From positions 1-64,000 of the forward strand of contig CAYMSF010000010.1 of the NCBI GenBank assembly GCA_964392985.1: 64,000 nt of DNA, written 5' to 3'. Position numbers and translations under genes: made by a program. The notes beneath the pieces are model-generated. The model worked only from the letters and a program-made list of their open reading frames with translations. It was not told where the DNA came from and made no database searches. This stretch comes from CAYMSF01 sp964392985. GTDB taxonomy: Bacteria; Verrucomicrobiota; Lentisphaeria; Victivallales; Victivallaceae. Each line of letters opens with the position of its first letter. Within the stretch, counting starts at the first letter, position 1. Below are positions 62,978-64,000 of this stretch, piece after piece.

Positions 62978-64000
62978 ATGGATAATACGCATAGAAAACA
63001 TGAGCCGGAATATCAAACTGATCATTCCAGTCAGTATGATTCAGGCTTGAAGTCGCTGGTGAAGAGCCTTCAGGTGTCATTCATAATTCTAGTGATAATT
63101 ATAGTTGGGATGCTGGTTTATTTCTTCACTTTTGGCGGGTATTTTATTGTCAAACCCCAAGAGGCGGTAATCGTATTGCGTTTCGGCAAATATGTTGACA
63201 CCTATACGGAAAACTGGCACTGGTTCTTCCCGTATCCGGTGAACAGTCTGGTAACGCTGAATACAAGTCCGCAGATTATCAATGTTGATTTCAAGGCTAC
63301 CGCACAGGTGATTCCCGGCGCTCCGGATGAACAACAGCAGGAGATGATGAGCGGTCCTTTGGAACCGGGCAAAGACAGATACCTGATAACCGCCGATGCC
63401 AATATCATTCATACCTCATGGATGCTGGAATATCAGGTTTCCAACCCCAAAAAATATTATGAAAGCTGCCTCTGTCCGGTTGATCCGCGCAATAATGATG
63501 AGTTGCTTTTATCCGGCGCAAAAGTCAGAGGAACCCGCGGTCCACAAACTTTGCTTAAAGAAGTATTGCGTAACGTCGTTATTAAAATTACAGCTAACCG
63601 TTCGGTTGATGAAGTCCTCTATGACAAAAAGCAGGATTACAAAGACGCAGTACAGTTAGCTTTTGCCAAAAACATTGAAGATCTTGACCTCGGTATCAAG
63701 GTTAACAGTGTTACATTGCAACAGGCATTCCCGCCGCTGAAAACTAAAAGCGCTTTCAGCGATGTTACCTCTGCGAATCAGGCTAAATCCACCATGATTG
63801 ACAAAGCCAATGAATACCGGGTCAAACTTGAAAATGGTGCCGTGGCGGAACGCGCCGGAATCAACGCCGGGGCAGAAACCTACCGCAAACAGGTCGTGTC
63901 AGAAGTTAAAGCCGAAAATATCTATTTTGAAAAAATTTATACCGAATACAAAATCAGCCCGGACACGGTGTTAATGGCATTGTATAACTTTACATTGTCT
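62978..64000 (+). CDS. hflK: HflK-like SPFH-domain membrane protein (third of three, cut by window end)
   Basis: Reading frame open from ATG 62978 to the end of the window (341 codons seen). One membrane helix (about 32-52), then an SPFH domain beginning FIVKPQEAVIVLRFGKYVDT, closer to E. coli HflK than the 640-aa homologue upstream. A short insertion after the first strands (AQVIPGAPDEQQQEMM) is notable. The C-terminus lies outside the window. Confidence 0.85.
   Translation, partial: MDNTHRKHEPEYQTDHSSQYDSGLKSLVKSLQVSFIILVIIIVGMLVYFFTFGGYFIVKPQEAVIVLRFGKYVDTYTENWHWFFPYPVNSLVTLNTSPQIINVDFKATAQVIPGAPDEQQQEMMSGPLEPGKDRYLITADANIIHTSWMLEYQVSNPKKYYESCLCPVDPRNNDELLLSGAKVRGTRGPQTLLKEVLRNVVIKITANRSVDEVLYDKKQDYKDAVQLAFAKNIEDLDLGIKVNSVTLQQAFPPLKTKSAFSDVTSANQAKSTMIDKANEYRVKLENGAVAERAGINAGAETYRKQVVSEVKAENIYFEKIYTEYKISPDTVLMALYNFTLS

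Noticed and set aside
1..64000. CRISPR arrays, rRNA or tRNA genes
   Set aside because: No regularly spaced short repeats, no rRNA-like blocks and no cloverleaf sequences were seen in the intergenic regions read.

Overview
The window looks like part of a draft (probably metagenome-assembled) genome of an anaerobic, didermic bacterium, most likely from the Lentisphaerota/PVC side of the tree. Outer-membrane assembly genes (LptE-, BamD- and BamE-like lipoproteins) and a meso-diaminopimelate-type MurE with DapB indicate a Gram-negative envelope. A class III (oxygen-sensitive) ribonucleotide reductase indicates anaerobic growth. A large secreted clan GH-A hydrolase, a CBM9-like protein and three tandem SPFH (HflK/HflC) genes are typical of PVC relatives. 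The phylum is an inference; no rRNA or tRNA gene is present to settle it. A run of 100 Ns at 26993-27092, flanked by the same 55 bases on both sides, marks a scaffold join rather than a biological repeat.

Layout: 1-10.3 kb holds a DUF1015 protein, a D,D-carboxypeptidase, LeuA, LarB, a three-gene set of small membrane proteins (DUF2752, CD225/dispanin, DUF4190), a GT-C glycosyltransferase and an ApgM-type mutase. 10.9-15.3 kb holds an anaerobic deoxynucleotide module: nrdD under a probable NrdR box, a separate 51-codon ORF that carries the glycyl-radical motif missing from NrdD, nrdG, and then recF. 15.3-24.5 kb is an AT-rich four-gene minus-strand operon: two unrecognised proteins (one with a coiled coil and a degenerate AAA-like end), a winged-helix-like protein and a 1648-aa DEAD/DEAH helicase with a DUF1998-type C-terminus. 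It looks like an anti-phage defence system related to, but not obviously the same as, Druantia, DISARM or Dpd, and is the best candidate here for an undescribed system.

24.7-37.4 kb is housekeeping: a CBM9-like gene, the phoH-pgpH-ybeY-CNNM cluster, a LysM lipoprotein, a second LeuA/CimA-type synthase, an M48 peptidase, rsmI, an RluB-like synthase and a Gfo/Idh oxidoreductase. 37.4-45.3 kb is a long minus-strand run for envelope and precursor synthesis (bamD-lptE, dapB, purQ, a BamE-like gene, uxs, murF, murE). 45.5-54.3 kb has ribD, DUF2062, the large hydrolase, mutL, a TPR protein and an OppD-type ATPase. 54.4-64 kb has gap-pgk-tpiA, rplM-rpsI, argC and the three SPFH genes, the last cut by the window end.

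A structured ~200-bp element occurs twice, in opposite orientations (1784-1983 and 25440-25638). It has four conserved inverted repeats with varied loops, and a 20-base piece of its end recurs upstream of dapB.
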